Part shown: one piece after another, positions 1 to 8,337 of the stretch | Layout of the letters: the number at the start of each line of letters is the position of its first letter | How positions within the stretch are numbered: position 1 is the first letter of the stretch | Source of the DNA: Bacteroidales bacterium UBA6192 | Lineage (GTDB): Bacteria; Bacteroidota; Bacteroidia; Bacteroidales; F082 | DNA: 64,000 bases | NCBI GenBank assembly: GCA_002422725.1 | Contig: DITE01000007.1 | Coordinates: 1 to 64,000 of the forward strand | Direction: 5' to 3' | Notes under the pieces: model-generated | What the model saw: the letters and a program-made list of their open reading frames with translations, nothing else | The model's database searches: none | What the model was told of the DNA's origin: nothing | Position numbers and translations under genes: made by a program

Positions 1-53
1 TACTAAATTAATGGACTCTATATAAGTTGGGGAAGAATAAGTTTGACCGAGGT

Positions 54-85
54 AGGCCGTCTTTAAATTTATTACAAGACGGCCT
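54..85 (+). terminator. Hairpin, probable terminator of a gene to the left
   Basis: A perfect 10-bp inverted repeat (AGGCCGTCTT and AAGACGGCCT) with a 12-nt AT-rich loop lies upstream of the first gene. It is followed by an AT-rich stretch rather than a clean T run. The likely role is to end transcription entering from the left edge, which isolates the RiPP locus. The symmetric arms mean it could act on either strand. Confidence 0.45.
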
Positions 86-137
86 CATTAATCAATTTTA
101 ATTATTCTCAATTATTTAATTTTAAACAATTTAATCA

Positions 138-341
138 ATGAAAAATCTTAAGTTAATCAATCTGACCCAGAAGGCATTAAGTCAAATCAAAGGTGGAGAG
201 GAAGGTGGTGGTGGTTCGACACCAACCTGTAGTTGTACCTGTAGTTGTAGTGGCGAAGACACAACATACAACCAAAATAGGACAAACATTACAAGTGCAA
301 CAAACCACTCAACCATGAAATCACTTGCTAATCCTACATAG
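138..341 (+). CDS. RiPP precursor peptide, GG-Bacteroidales type
   Basis: A 67-residue peptide with a basic, helical-looking leader that ends in a double glycine at residues 19-20 (LSQIKGG), the cleavage site expected for a C39 peptidase exporter. The core starts with a Gly-rich stretch, then a cluster of four alternating cysteines (TCSCTCSCSG), then an Asn/Thr/Ser-rich tail with no further Cys. Leader and layout fit the family I know as natural product precursor, GG-Bacteroidales (TIGR04149). The radical SAM/SPASM maturase, pseudo-radical-SAM protein and peptidase-containing exporter for such a peptide follow downstream. The modification is not known from sequence; the cysteines or their neighbours are the obvious targets. 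Only one precursor copy is visible. The start is the ATG at 138, in an AT-rich leader without a clear Shine-Dalgarno, as is usual in this phylum. Confidence 0.85.
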   Translation: MKNLKLINLTQKALSQIKGGEEGGGGSTPTCSCTCSCSGEDTTYNQNRTNITSATNHSTMKSLANPT

Positions 342-355
342 GGGTAGTAATTATT

Positions 356-429
356 AAGACTGTTAGGTGTAATGTTTTCTTCATGTCTTTTTTGTTCCAA
401 TTGATATAACAATTACATTTAACAGTCTT
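356..429 (+). terminator. Long hairpin between precursor and peptidase genes, putative attenuator
   Basis: Arms 356-373 and 412-429 are inverted repeats of 18 nt. The only two differences between left arm and perfect complement are G-U wobbles in RNA, so the stem can close fully around a 38-nt loop. A T-rich but interrupted tract follows. It sits 15 nt after the precursor stop. The likely effect is partial termination or 3'-end protection, giving more precursor mRNA than maturase mRNA. Confidence 0.5.
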
Positions 430-520
430 ACATTTATTTTAGAAGTGTAATTTGTACCTACATTTCTTACTAAAGTTTTTACATAGTAACACTTTATTTA
501 TGTACTAAATGTTGAGGTGT

Positions 521-1771
521 ATGAAACATATATTACTTTTATTCTCCTTCCTCTGTTACGTTGCCACTTCCTCTGCCCAAATCAAACGAAACATAGAAAT
601 ATATCCATATATGGACACTACGCATTCCCAATTCAAAGAGATTTTCATTTTTTGGAAAAGCTATATGGATGAGCTAAATCTGGAAAACCTAAGAAACGGA
701 GCGCAACTAAATAAAATGCCGGAATCTTTAAAAAAATATTGGGCTGAATCAGAGACTAATGCGTTTGATTTCCCGGATTTGGCATATACATATCTCAGAT
801 CAAAGGGAAGTGTGTGGTACACTAATGATAATGAATATTTTTTAGGAGTCACAAATAGAGGTAACAATCTATTCCAAATAAAAACCCTTTTTAACACAAA
901 CAGAGAAGGTCCGTTTAAAGGATTCCCTTCAGTGATGTTAACCATATATGTTCGGCAAACTAGTAGTGGACTTCAACTGGAAAATACATTCACGCATAAT
1001 ATGAATTCTTTAATAAAATATACTGCTAACAATATTACATATTACTATCCAAATGATTACGCGTTCGCTGATAGCATTTCTATTATACTGAATCAAAGAG
1101 TTGAGCAATTTAAAAAGGGTTTCAAAATCGAGAATACGAAACCAATTATCTATGTTTTATCAAATAGATTGACAGATGTCTCACAACTATTTGGAATTGT
1201 TTACAATTATTTTGATTATGGAAGCGTTGCAAACACCATCCAGGGGGGATACACTATTGTAAATAACATGGTATTCATCGGAGGAGGAGGTGAAAACTAT
1301 CTTCATGAAATATTACATATATTATTAAGTAGTTATGAAAGAGGTAGTTATTCATTTTTCGAAGAAGGAATTGCAACCTATTTTGGAGAGCATGTTGGAA
1401 AAACCTACAATGAACATATGCCAGATTTCAAATCGTTTTTAGCACAAAATGAATGGATTGATCTGACACAAAGCTTTTATGGCTATTTCAAAAACCCACT
1501 CAATAATCGAAACGATACATTACTACTGAATAAACAAACAAACCTTGTCCAATTTCGTGATTTGGACTCAAATTATAATTTTCAGTATATGGTTCATGCT
1601 GCTCTATGTGATATCGCGTTTAACTATGGTGGATACGAAAAAGTTAAGGGGCTTTATCTTTGTAAAGCTGACAATGAGGAAGAATTCTACAAATGTATTG
1701 AAGATGTTCTAAATATTAAACGAGCAAATTTGAATGATTATTTAAGAGAGTATATTCACAACAAGTATTAA
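521..1771 (+). CDS. Secreted HExxH zinc metallopeptidase-like protein of the RiPP locus
   Basis: The protein begins with a clear signal peptide (MKHILLLFSF..., cleavage near TSSAQ), which favours the ATG at 521 over the in-frame ATG at 509. About residue 262 it has HEILH, the HExxH zinc motif, and about 20 residues later EEGIATYF, where a third zinc ligand (Glu) of gluzincin-type peptidases would sit. The rest is unlike any family I recognise. It lies between the precursor and the maturase and shares their low GC, so it is probably part of the same unit. A secreted peptidase is not a standard member of GG-Bacteroidales loci; it could trim the exported core, degrade a competitor's product, or be a target or immunity factor. 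No membrane segment other than the signal peptide is apparent. Confidence 0.7.
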   Translation: MKHILLLFSFLCYVATSSAQIKRNIEIYPYMDTTHSQFKEIFIFWKSYMDELNLENLRNGAQLNKMPESLKKYWAESETNAFDFPDLAYTYLRSKGSVWYTNDNEYFLGVTNRGNNLFQIKTLFNTNREGPFKGFPSVMLTIYVRQTSSGLQLENTFTHNMNSLIKYTANNITYYYPNDYAFADSISIILNQRVEQFKKGFKIENTKPIIYVLSNRLTDVSQLFGIVYNYFDYGSVANTIQGGYTIVNNMVFIGGGGENYLHEILHILLSSYERGSYSFFEEGIATYFGEHVGKTYNEHMPDFKSFLAQNEWIDLTQSFYGYFKNPLNNRNDTLLLNKQTNLVQFRDLDSNYNFQYMVHAALCDIAFNYGGYEKVKGLYLCKADNEEEFYKCIEDVLNIKRANLNDYLREYIHNKY

Positions 1772-1783
1772 TAATATTGATAG

Positions 1784-3268
1784 ATGCCTGATTTTAATTT
1801 CTTTACTACTATGTATAATCAATACTTGTTTAGCTTTAATAGAAAGCATATTATTTATATGCATCCTATTATTGGCAGGTATGTAAGCAAGAGTTTTAAT
1901 GGAGAAACCAATGGGATAAATACAAAATGTAAGCAAAACGAATCTTTTGGTTTGCTGTTTTCAAATGAGGAAACAGCACAAACATATTATAAAAAGAAGT
2001 TTAATTTCCTAAGGGATAATGGTTATTTTGAGACTATTAATAACAAACAAATTATTGGAGGACGCTTAAAATCTTCTGATATTGATTATGAATTGTCAAA
2101 CCTTCGTGCATTAGTTTTTGAAATTACAGAAAGGTGCAACCTTCAATGTAAATACTGCTTTTATGGAGATAATTATCAGTCACATGACACAAGAACCAAT
2201 CTTGATTTGAGTATTTCGAATGCAATAGCTGTTATTGAATATTTGTTACCTAAGTGGCTTAGTAAGAATAATCACAATCCAGAAAAAGAGATATTCATTG
2301 GTTTTTTTGGCGGCGAACCGTTAATGAACTTTCCTTTTATTCAAGAGTTAGTATCATATATAGAAGAGTTGAGAAAAAAAACGCGACTTATATTTAGGTT
2401 TAACATGACAACTAATGGAGTTTTATTAAACCAATATGTAGATTTCATTGTTAAACACAACTTTGCCCTTACGATTAGTATTGACGGTAATGAATTTGCA
2501 AATAGCTACAGGCTTTTTCCCAATGGTAAAGAGTCATTCAAGGTTGTATTTATGAACACTCTCTTTTTAAAGGAAAACTACCCATCATTTTTTGACAACT
2601 GTGTCCAGCTAAACGCTGTATTACATGATAGAAATGAATATATTTCATTACAAGATTTTATTTGGAGAGAATTCAAAAAAGCAGTTACAGGTTCTGAAGT
2701 AAATCCACTATTAGTTGGGAAAAATTTTAATTACGATGGACATGATTATGATTTCAATAAATCTGAACACATAAGGTGTTTTCTTTCTTCAGGTGAATCA
2801 CTTAGCTACAACATGTTTCTCAGAAACTATACGAATAATCATTTTTCTACGATTGATGATTTATTCTATTTCAATAACAACATGAATTATCTTCCAACAG
2901 GAACTTGCAATCCTTTTAGTAAAAGAATGTTTGTGACAGCAAAAGGGAAAATACTTCCTTGCGAAGCTATTTCTCATGAGTTTGTACTAGGCTATGTGCA
3001 AGAAGGCTCAGTATTTGTAGACTATGAAAAAATTGTTGAGATGTACAATGGCTACTTCGAAAAATTGCTAGGTAGATGCAATTCTTGCTATCGAGTCAAT
3101 TTGTGCAAAGAGTGTTTGTTTTTAAATATCATTAAGGATGATAAATCAATGAAGTGTTCTTATCTAAAGAATGAAGATCATAAAAACCTTTTAAGTGATT
3201 ACTATTCATTTTTTGAGGCATTTCCTGATGTTTACAATGAAATATGGAGAAAAACACGATATGCATAA
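1784..3268 (+). CDS. Radical SAM/SPASM peptide maturase, GG-Bacteroidales system
   Basis: Residues 118-125 carry CNLQCKYC, the CxxxCxxC motif that binds the SAM-cleaving 4Fe-4S cluster, in the context ITERCNLQCKYCFYG. FFGGEPLMN follows at the expected GGEP position. The C-terminal third is Cys-rich (GTCNPF, LPCEA, CNSCY, LCKECLF, KCSY), as in SPASM domains holding auxiliary clusters. The N-terminal 100 residues (YLFSFNRKHIIYMHPIIG) resemble the leader-recognition region of this maturase family (TIGR04148 in my memory). Start is ATG 1784; ATG 1811 is an equally good alternative. The stop overlaps the next start by 8 nt, so the two are translationally coupled. The expected substrate is the peptide at 138-341. 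The product chemistry (thioether, C-C crosslink, epimerisation) cannot be read from sequence. Confidence 0.88.
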   Translation: MPDFNFFTTMYNQYLFSFNRKHIIYMHPIIGRYVSKSFNGETNGINTKCKQNESFGLLFSNEETAQTYYKKKFNFLRDNGYFETINNKQIIGGRLKSSDIDYELSNLRALVFEITERCNLQCKYCFYGDNYQSHDTRTNLDLSISNAIAVIEYLLPKWLSKNNHNPEKEIFIGFFGGEPLMNFPFIQELVSYIEELRKKTRLIFRFNMTTNGVLLNQYVDFIVKHNFALTISIDGNEFANSYRLFPNGKESFKVVFMNTLFLKENYPSFFDNCVQLNAVLHDRNEYISLQDFIWREFKKAVTGSEVNPLLVGKNFNYDGHDYDFNKSEHIRCFLSSGESLSYNMFLRNYTNNHFSTIDDLFYFNNNMNYLPTGTCNPFSKRMFVTAKGKILPCEAISHEFVLGYVQEGSVFVDYEKIVEMYNGYFEKLLGRCNSCYRVNLCKECLFLNIIKDDKSMKCSYLKNEDHKNLLSDYYSFFEAFPDVYNEIWRKTRYA

Positions 3269-4526
3269 TTACTATTTTTATTTAGAACCTTATGTTCATT
3301 CAGACTTCATAGAAAATCAAATTTTGTTGCATAATACTATCAATAGTAAAACTTCCACTTTCTTATTCAAGAGTACAAAAGGTATTGATTTTATAAAAAA
3401 GTTACTCGAAGATGATATTAATAGAATTACCCTTCTGGATGAAGATGAAATTATTGACATTGAGATTAAGGAATTCATAGAATTATGCAGAGAGTATTTT
3501 CATGGGGATTTAATAGAAAGTCATTATCGCCCCTTGATCCTGCCTTTTGCAGCTAAACTTAACTTTGATATTAATAATGTGCAAAACGATAGAACTTGGC
3601 AATCATTGAATCTCAGACTCTCTTTGAAAGAGGTATTTATCTATTTTGGAGATTCATATACAAACATTGCTAATACAAAATTAAAATCGCATGGTAGCAA
3701 GCAAATTAATTCTCCTTATTTCAATTTAACTTATAATATTGAAGATATTAATGATTCAATTTATTCATTCTTCGAGCATGAGTCCACTCCTAATCTTAAA
3801 AGAGTTCAATTATATGGAAATAGCATATCTGAAAAAGAAATAATTAATTGGTGTGACTTTTTCAAAAACTGTCATGTTTACTACAACATTTATTTAGTTG
3901 ACTTTAAAATAGATTATATTGATAGTCACTTTCTTGCACATATTAACAATTTGAAATTTGTTATATGGGTTGATTTTAAATCTGATAGAGATGTTTTATT
4001 AGATTTTATAAAGAAGATTACCAATGAAAACTCAAAGTTTGTCATCAAAATAGTTATTTTTGATCAGATGGATTATTTAGCCTTGCAAGAGGATTTTATT
4101 GCTGATGAACTCGCTGTTGAAATTGTTCCTTTTGTTGAAGTCATATCATTAAATGATCTATTTGAACGCATTAAAAGTAATCAATCTGACATTGAGAATC
4201 AGAACCTTGGACATCGTGAAATTGCTTCAAGGTTTCACATAAATCACTATGATTATGGAAAGTTGTTCATATTGCCAAATGGAGATTTACATACTAATCT
4301 AAACATAGATAATATAGGAAATATTTTCAATAATAAGCTTGCTGAAGTCATACGCAATGCTCATTTACCAGAGAAAGGTACCTGGTTGTTAACAAGAGCA
4401 AAAGTTGAACCATGCAATAATTGTTTATACCGTTATTTGTGTCAGCCTTTATCTAACTATGAGTTTTTCTTGAAAATTATGAATATCTGTAATTATGATC
4501 CGAAAAGTAAACAATGGATTACATAA
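3261..4526 (+). CDS. Pseudo-radical-SAM protein, GG-Bacteroidales system
   Basis: A 421-residue protein starting at ATG 3261, which overlaps the maturase stop by 8 nt. A longer frame opens at 3195, but would overlap by 74 nt. It has no CxxxCxxC motif, yet ends with a SPASM-like Cys cluster (EPCNNCLYRYLCQP, then a final ICNYD), and is similar in length and layout to the maturase. This matches the pseudo-rSAM partner family (TIGR04150) that always accompanies GG-Bacteroidales maturases. A probable role is a non-catalytic partner that binds the precursor or an auxiliary cluster; this is inference. GC is low, like the maturase. It ends 54 nt before the exporter gene, where base composition changes abruptly. 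Confidence 0.8.
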   Translation: MHNYYFYLEPYVHSDFIENQILLHNTINSKTSTFLFKSTKGIDFIKKLLEDDINRITLLDEDEIIDIEIKEFIELCREYFHGDLIESHYRPLILPFAAKLNFDINNVQNDRTWQSLNLRLSLKEVFIYFGDSYTNIANTKLKSHGSKQINSPYFNLTYNIEDINDSIYSFFEHESTPNLKRVQLYGNSISEKEIINWCDFFKNCHVYYNIYLVDFKIDYIDSHFLAHINNLKFVIWVDFKSDRDVLLDFIKKITNENSKFVIKIVIFDQMDYLALQEDFIADELAVEIVPFVEVISLNDLFERIKSNQSDIENQNLGHREIASRFHINHYDYGKLFILPNGDLHTNLNIDNIGNIFNNKLAEVIRNAHLPEKGTWLLTRAKVEPCNNCLYRYLCQPLSNYEFFLKIMNICNYDPKSKQWIT

Positions 4527-4580
4527 TGTTAGTTACCTTATTTCACAGCTAACTTGTAGCGTTTTTAATAGTGTTATATA

Positions 4581-6779
4581 ATGTTCCCGTTTACCCCCCA
4601 ACTCGATGCCCGCGACTGCGGCCCGGCCTGCCTGCACATGATCAGCAAGCACCATGGCAGACAGCACAGCCTGGCATTGCTGAGGGATTACTGCCACATT
4701 ACCCGTGAAGGGGTTTCCTTACTGGGTATTAGCGATGCAGCTGAAAAGATTGGTTTCCGCACCATGGGGGTTAAGATCAGTTACGAAAAGTTGGCTAACG
4801 AGGTACCTTTGCCATGCATCGCCCATTGGAAACAGCGGCACTTTGTGGTGGTGCACGGGATCACCGGAAAGAAAAAAGACAAAGTAAAAGTGGCCGACCC
4901 TGCCCATGGGTTGCTTACCTATACCAAGGAGGAATTTTTAAAAGGCTGGGCAAGCACCAAGGAAGAAGGCGAGGAAATGGGTGTGTGTATGCTGCTGGAA
5001 CCCACACCAGATTTTTTTGCCAATGAAGAAGAACCCCTTGCAAAAAGCAACTTCCGTTTCCTGTTTTCCTACCTGCGCCCCCACCGGAAACTACTGGGAC
5101 AGCTGATACTAGGCATGTTGCTGGGTAGCTTGTTGCAGCTTATTTTTCCATTCCTTACTCAGTCGGTAGTGGATGTGGGTATCAACACCCACGATCTGAA
5201 TTTTATTACCTTGGTGCTGATTGCCCAATTAGTGCTGTTTTTCAGCGAAACCGCAATTGAGTTTATCCGCAGCTGGATATTACTACACATTAGTACACGA
5301 ATCAATATTTCACTCATTAGCGACTTTTTGATTAAGCTAATGAAACTACCACTTGGGTTTTTCGACAGCAAAATGATTGGCGACCTGATGCAACGTATTG
5401 GCGACCACAGCCGTATCGAAAGCTTCCTGACGGCTTCATCCCTGCAAATCCTGTTTGCGGTGGTTAATCTGATCGTGTTTGCCATCGTGCTTGGTATTTA
5501 CAGCATCAATATATTGCTGGTATTTCTTGTTGGCAGTCTTCTTTATACACTTTGGGTGGCTCTTTTTATGAAAAAGCGTCGCGAGCTTGATTTCAAACGT
5601 TTTGCTCAGATGGCCAGCAACCAAAGTAACCTGATACAGATGATCACCGGTATGCAGGAAATCAAGCTAAACAATTGCGAAAAACAGAAACGCTGGGAAT
5701 GGGAAAAAATACAGGCCAGGCTGTTTCGGGTGAACATCAAAGGCTTGGCCTTAAACCAATACCAACAGGCAGGGGCTGCATTTTTCAATCAGTCCAAGAA
5801 CATCCTGATCTCGTTTATGGCAGCCTATGCGGTTGTACAGGGTGAGATGACATTGGGAATGATGATGGCGGTGCAATATATTATTGGTATGATGAATGCA
5901 CCTGTGGACCAAATGATAGGTTTTGTTCGCTCAGCGCAGGATGCCAAAATAAGCCTCGAACGACTGGGCGAGGTACACTTGCGCGAGGACGAAGAACCTT
6001 TGCATGTGCAATCAGCAAAAATACAAGAACTTGGCACAGAGCAGGACATCGCGATGTCAGGAGTTTCGTATCAATATGATGGGCCACGATCACCTTTAGT
6101 ACTTGATAATGTAAATCTTACGATTCCTCAAAACAAAGTTACTGCCATTGTGGGCGCATCAGGAAGCGGTAAAACCACGCTTCTTAAACTGTTACTCGGC
6201 TTTTACAAACCGATAGATGGTGAAATCAGAGTTGGGTCTTTTCGGCTCGAAAACCTATCGTCAAAAATGTGGCGTTCCAATGTGGGCGCGGTGATGCAGG
6301 ATGGTTATATTTTCTCCGATACCATTGCCGGAAACATCAGCATCAGCGATGAACATTATGACCTAAACAAATTGCATCATGCATCGCGCGTGGCCAATAT
6401 ATTGGAACACATCGAATCGCTTCCACTTGGCTTCAACACTACGATTGGCCAGGAAGGGGTTGGGCTCAGTCAGGGTCAAAAACAACGGATACTAATCGCT
6501 AGGGCAGTTTACAAAAACCCGCAGTTCATCTTTTTTGATGAGGCTACCAATGCCTTGGATGCCAACAACGAAAAGATGATCATGGAGCATCTGGACGAAT
6601 TCTTTAAGGGCAGGACAGTTGTTGTGGTTGCTCATAGGCTCAGCACCGTTAGACATGCGGATCAGATTGTGGTACTCGAAAAAGGGCGTATCATCGAGCA
6701 GGGTACACATCAGGAGTTGACATTGCTCAAGGGAAGTTATTTTGAATTGGTAAAAAATCAATTGGAGCTCGGAAACTAA
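4581..6779 (+). CDS. Peptidase-containing ABC transporter (C39 domain, transmembrane domain, ATPase)
   Basis: Residues 1-130 form a C39 double-glycine peptidase: catalytic Cys13 in QLDARDCGPACL, His87 in RHFVVV and Asp106 in ADPAHG. A six-helix ABC transmembrane domain follows (roughly 165-450). The ATPase then shows Walker A GASGSGKTT near 525, signature LSQGQ, Walker B FIFFDEAT and the AHRLST H-loop. The 732-residue length is normal for the family. It should cut the precursor after its Gly-Gly and export the core across the inner membrane, with the HlyD protein downstream as adaptor. The gene is far richer in G and C than the three genes before it: for example bases 4621-4680 hold 38 G/C out of 60, against 20 of 60 in 1921-1980. 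It may therefore be native while the maturation genes were acquired. Confidence 0.93.
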   Translation: MFPFTPQLDARDCGPACLHMISKHHGRQHSLALLRDYCHITREGVSLLGISDAAEKIGFRTMGVKISYEKLANEVPLPCIAHWKQRHFVVVHGITGKKKDKVKVADPAHGLLTYTKEEFLKGWASTKEEGEEMGVCMLLEPTPDFFANEEEPLAKSNFRFLFSYLRPHRKLLGQLILGMLLGSLLQLIFPFLTQSVVDVGINTHDLNFITLVLIAQLVLFFSETAIEFIRSWILLHISTRINISLISDFLIKLMKLPLGFFDSKMIGDLMQRIGDHSRIESFLTASSLQILFAVVNLIVFAIVLGIYSINILLVFLVGSLLYTLWVALFMKKRRELDFKRFAQMASNQSNLIQMITGMQEIKLNNCEKQKRWEWEKIQARLFRVNIKGLALNQYQQAGAAFFNQSKNILISFMAAYAVVQGEMTLGMMMAVQYIIGMMNAPVDQMIGFVRSAQDAKISLERLGEVHLREDEEPLHVQSAKIQELGTEQDIAMSGVSYQYDGPRSPLVLDNVNLTIPQNKVTAIVGASGSGKTTLLKLLLGFYKPIDGEIRVGSFRLENLSSKMWRSNVGAVMQDGYIFSDTIAGNISISDEHYDLNKLHHASRVANILEHIESLPLGFNTTIGQEGVGLSQGQKQRILIARAVYKNPQFIFFDEATNALDANNEKMIMEHLDEFFKGRTVVVVAHRLSTVRHADQIVVLEKGRIIEQGTHQELTLLKGSYFELVKNQLELGN

Positions 6780-6879
6780 TATATTTAAATTGAATATGGC
6801 TGGCATATTGAAACAACAACCAGCACACAGTCGCAAATACAATTAAGGAAATAAGATCAACAAATAATTTCGTAGCAAC

Positions 6880-8175
6880 ATGCCATTAGACCCGGAAATA
6901 AGGACAGGTGAAATTGATGAAATTTTGGGCAAAGCACCCGGCGGCCTTGTAAGGTGGGGTATTGGCGTATTCTTTTGTGTCATGCTGTTAATCATTGGAG
7001 GCAGCTGGTTTTTCAGGTATCCCGACATGATCACGGCAAGCATCGAAATAACAGGTGAATTTCCTCCGGTTGAGATAAAGGCAAAAGTGAATGGTAAAAT
7101 AGATACCATTTTTGTTCTGAACAATCAGGAAGTTTCTAAAAACCAGATTCTTGGCACTATAGAGAACCCAGCAATGTTTGCTGAGGTACTTGCGCTAAAA
7201 AAACATTTAGACGATTTGTTGCTCCACCGGCAAACAAAGCGGTTTGATGAGGATAATTATGAACCAGTTTCCGAAGGTAGACTTGGTGAACTTCAAACTT
7301 ATTATTCTTTTATGGTCGCATCACAATCTGCCTTTTACCATTTCATCGAAATTAAGTATCATCAAAATAAAATCACTGCTACACAAACACAGCTCAACGA
7401 CTATCGCTTGTTATATAACTTCACTGTTGACCAGCGCAATACGCTCGAAAAGGATTATCAACTCGCGCTTAAAGATTATGACCGTCATGTCAAATTGTTT
7501 GATGACAAGGTAATTCCGGAACAAGAACTGGAAAAGGTTCAAAGTTATTTATTTTCTAAGAAACTGGCATTTGAAAATAGCCGAACAACGTTGGCAAATC
7601 TTCAAATACAGATTGGTCAGCTAAATAACAGCATAAAGGAATTGGAAATGCAGCAAAAGCAGCAACACGAGAGTCTTTATTCGGCTATGCTCATATCAGA
7701 AACAAACCTGATGGCTCAGGTCGAAAGCTGGGAACAGCGTTATTTGTTGCGTTCACCTCAAAAGGGAAACTGTGTTTTTACCAGAGTCTGGGCAAAAGAC
7801 CAAAACCTCATTGCTAACGAAACCGTTTTTACCATTTTACCGGAAAGGTATGGAAACATAATAGGAACGATGCAAATCCCGGCATCAGGGGCAGGGAAAG
7901 TTGAACCAGGCCAAAAAGTCAATATCAGACTCGATAATTATCCATACATGGAGTTTGGAATGTTGGAAGGAAGCATAGCCGACATTTCTGGTGTACCAGA
8001 ACAAGGACTATATTATGCCACAGTGGTTTTCACTGACGTACTCAAAACAAGTTATGGCAAAGAACTGACATTTAACCAACGCCTGACAGGCACTGCTGAA
8101 ATTATAACTGAAGACATCCGGCTGTTTCACAGGATATTGCATCCCTTGAAACATTTGTTGCACAAAAACCTATAA
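6880..8175 (+). CDS. HlyD-family membrane fusion (periplasmic adaptor) protein
   Basis: 431 residues with one N-terminal membrane segment (about 28-47, VFFCVMLLIIGGSWFF), a lipoyl-like half-motif (VEIKAKVNGKIDTIFV), a long coiled-coil hairpin (about 180-270, Glu/Gln/Leu-rich) and a C-terminal beta region ending near an ILHPLKHLLHK tail. This is the adaptor layout found with C39 ABC exporters in Bacteroidota. It lies 100 nt after the exporter in the same orientation and should bridge the exporter to an outer-membrane TolC-like channel, which is not in this window. Composition is intermediate between the exporter and the AT-rich maturase genes. Confidence 0.88.
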   Translation: MPLDPEIRTGEIDEILGKAPGGLVRWGIGVFFCVMLLIIGGSWFFRYPDMITASIEITGEFPPVEIKAKVNGKIDTIFVLNNQEVSKNQILGTIENPAMFAEVLALKKHLDDLLLHRQTKRFDEDNYEPVSEGRLGELQTYYSFMVASQSAFYHFIEIKYHQNKITATQTQLNDYRLLYNFTVDQRNTLEKDYQLALKDYDRHVKLFDDKVIPEQELEKVQSYLFSKKLAFENSRTTLANLQIQIGQLNNSIKELEMQQKQQHESLYSAMLISETNLMAQVESWEQRYLLRSPQKGNCVFTRVWAKDQNLIANETVFTILPERYGNIIGTMQIPASGAGKVEPGQKVNIRLDNYPYMEFGMLEGSIADISGVPEQGLYYATVVFTDVLKTSYGKELTFNQRLTGTAEIITEDIRLFHRILHPLKHLLHKNL

Positions 8176-8337
8176 TTGGTAGAAACCCTTTGCTGGCAAC
8201 ACGCTACAGATCATTGTTAGTGTCCCCTTCTGCTATAGCCGCTTATTCTACAACTTTCAAACCTATTCTGGTTCGAATATAAGGGATGCAATTTTTGTTA
8301 AAGTTGATCCAGAAGGAACAAGCACAACACTCAATCA

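Noticed and set aside
8235..8300. tRNA-like GGTTCGAAT in the gap after the HlyD gene
   Set aside because: The flanking bases do not form a T-arm stem and no acceptor or anticodon arm can be drawn.
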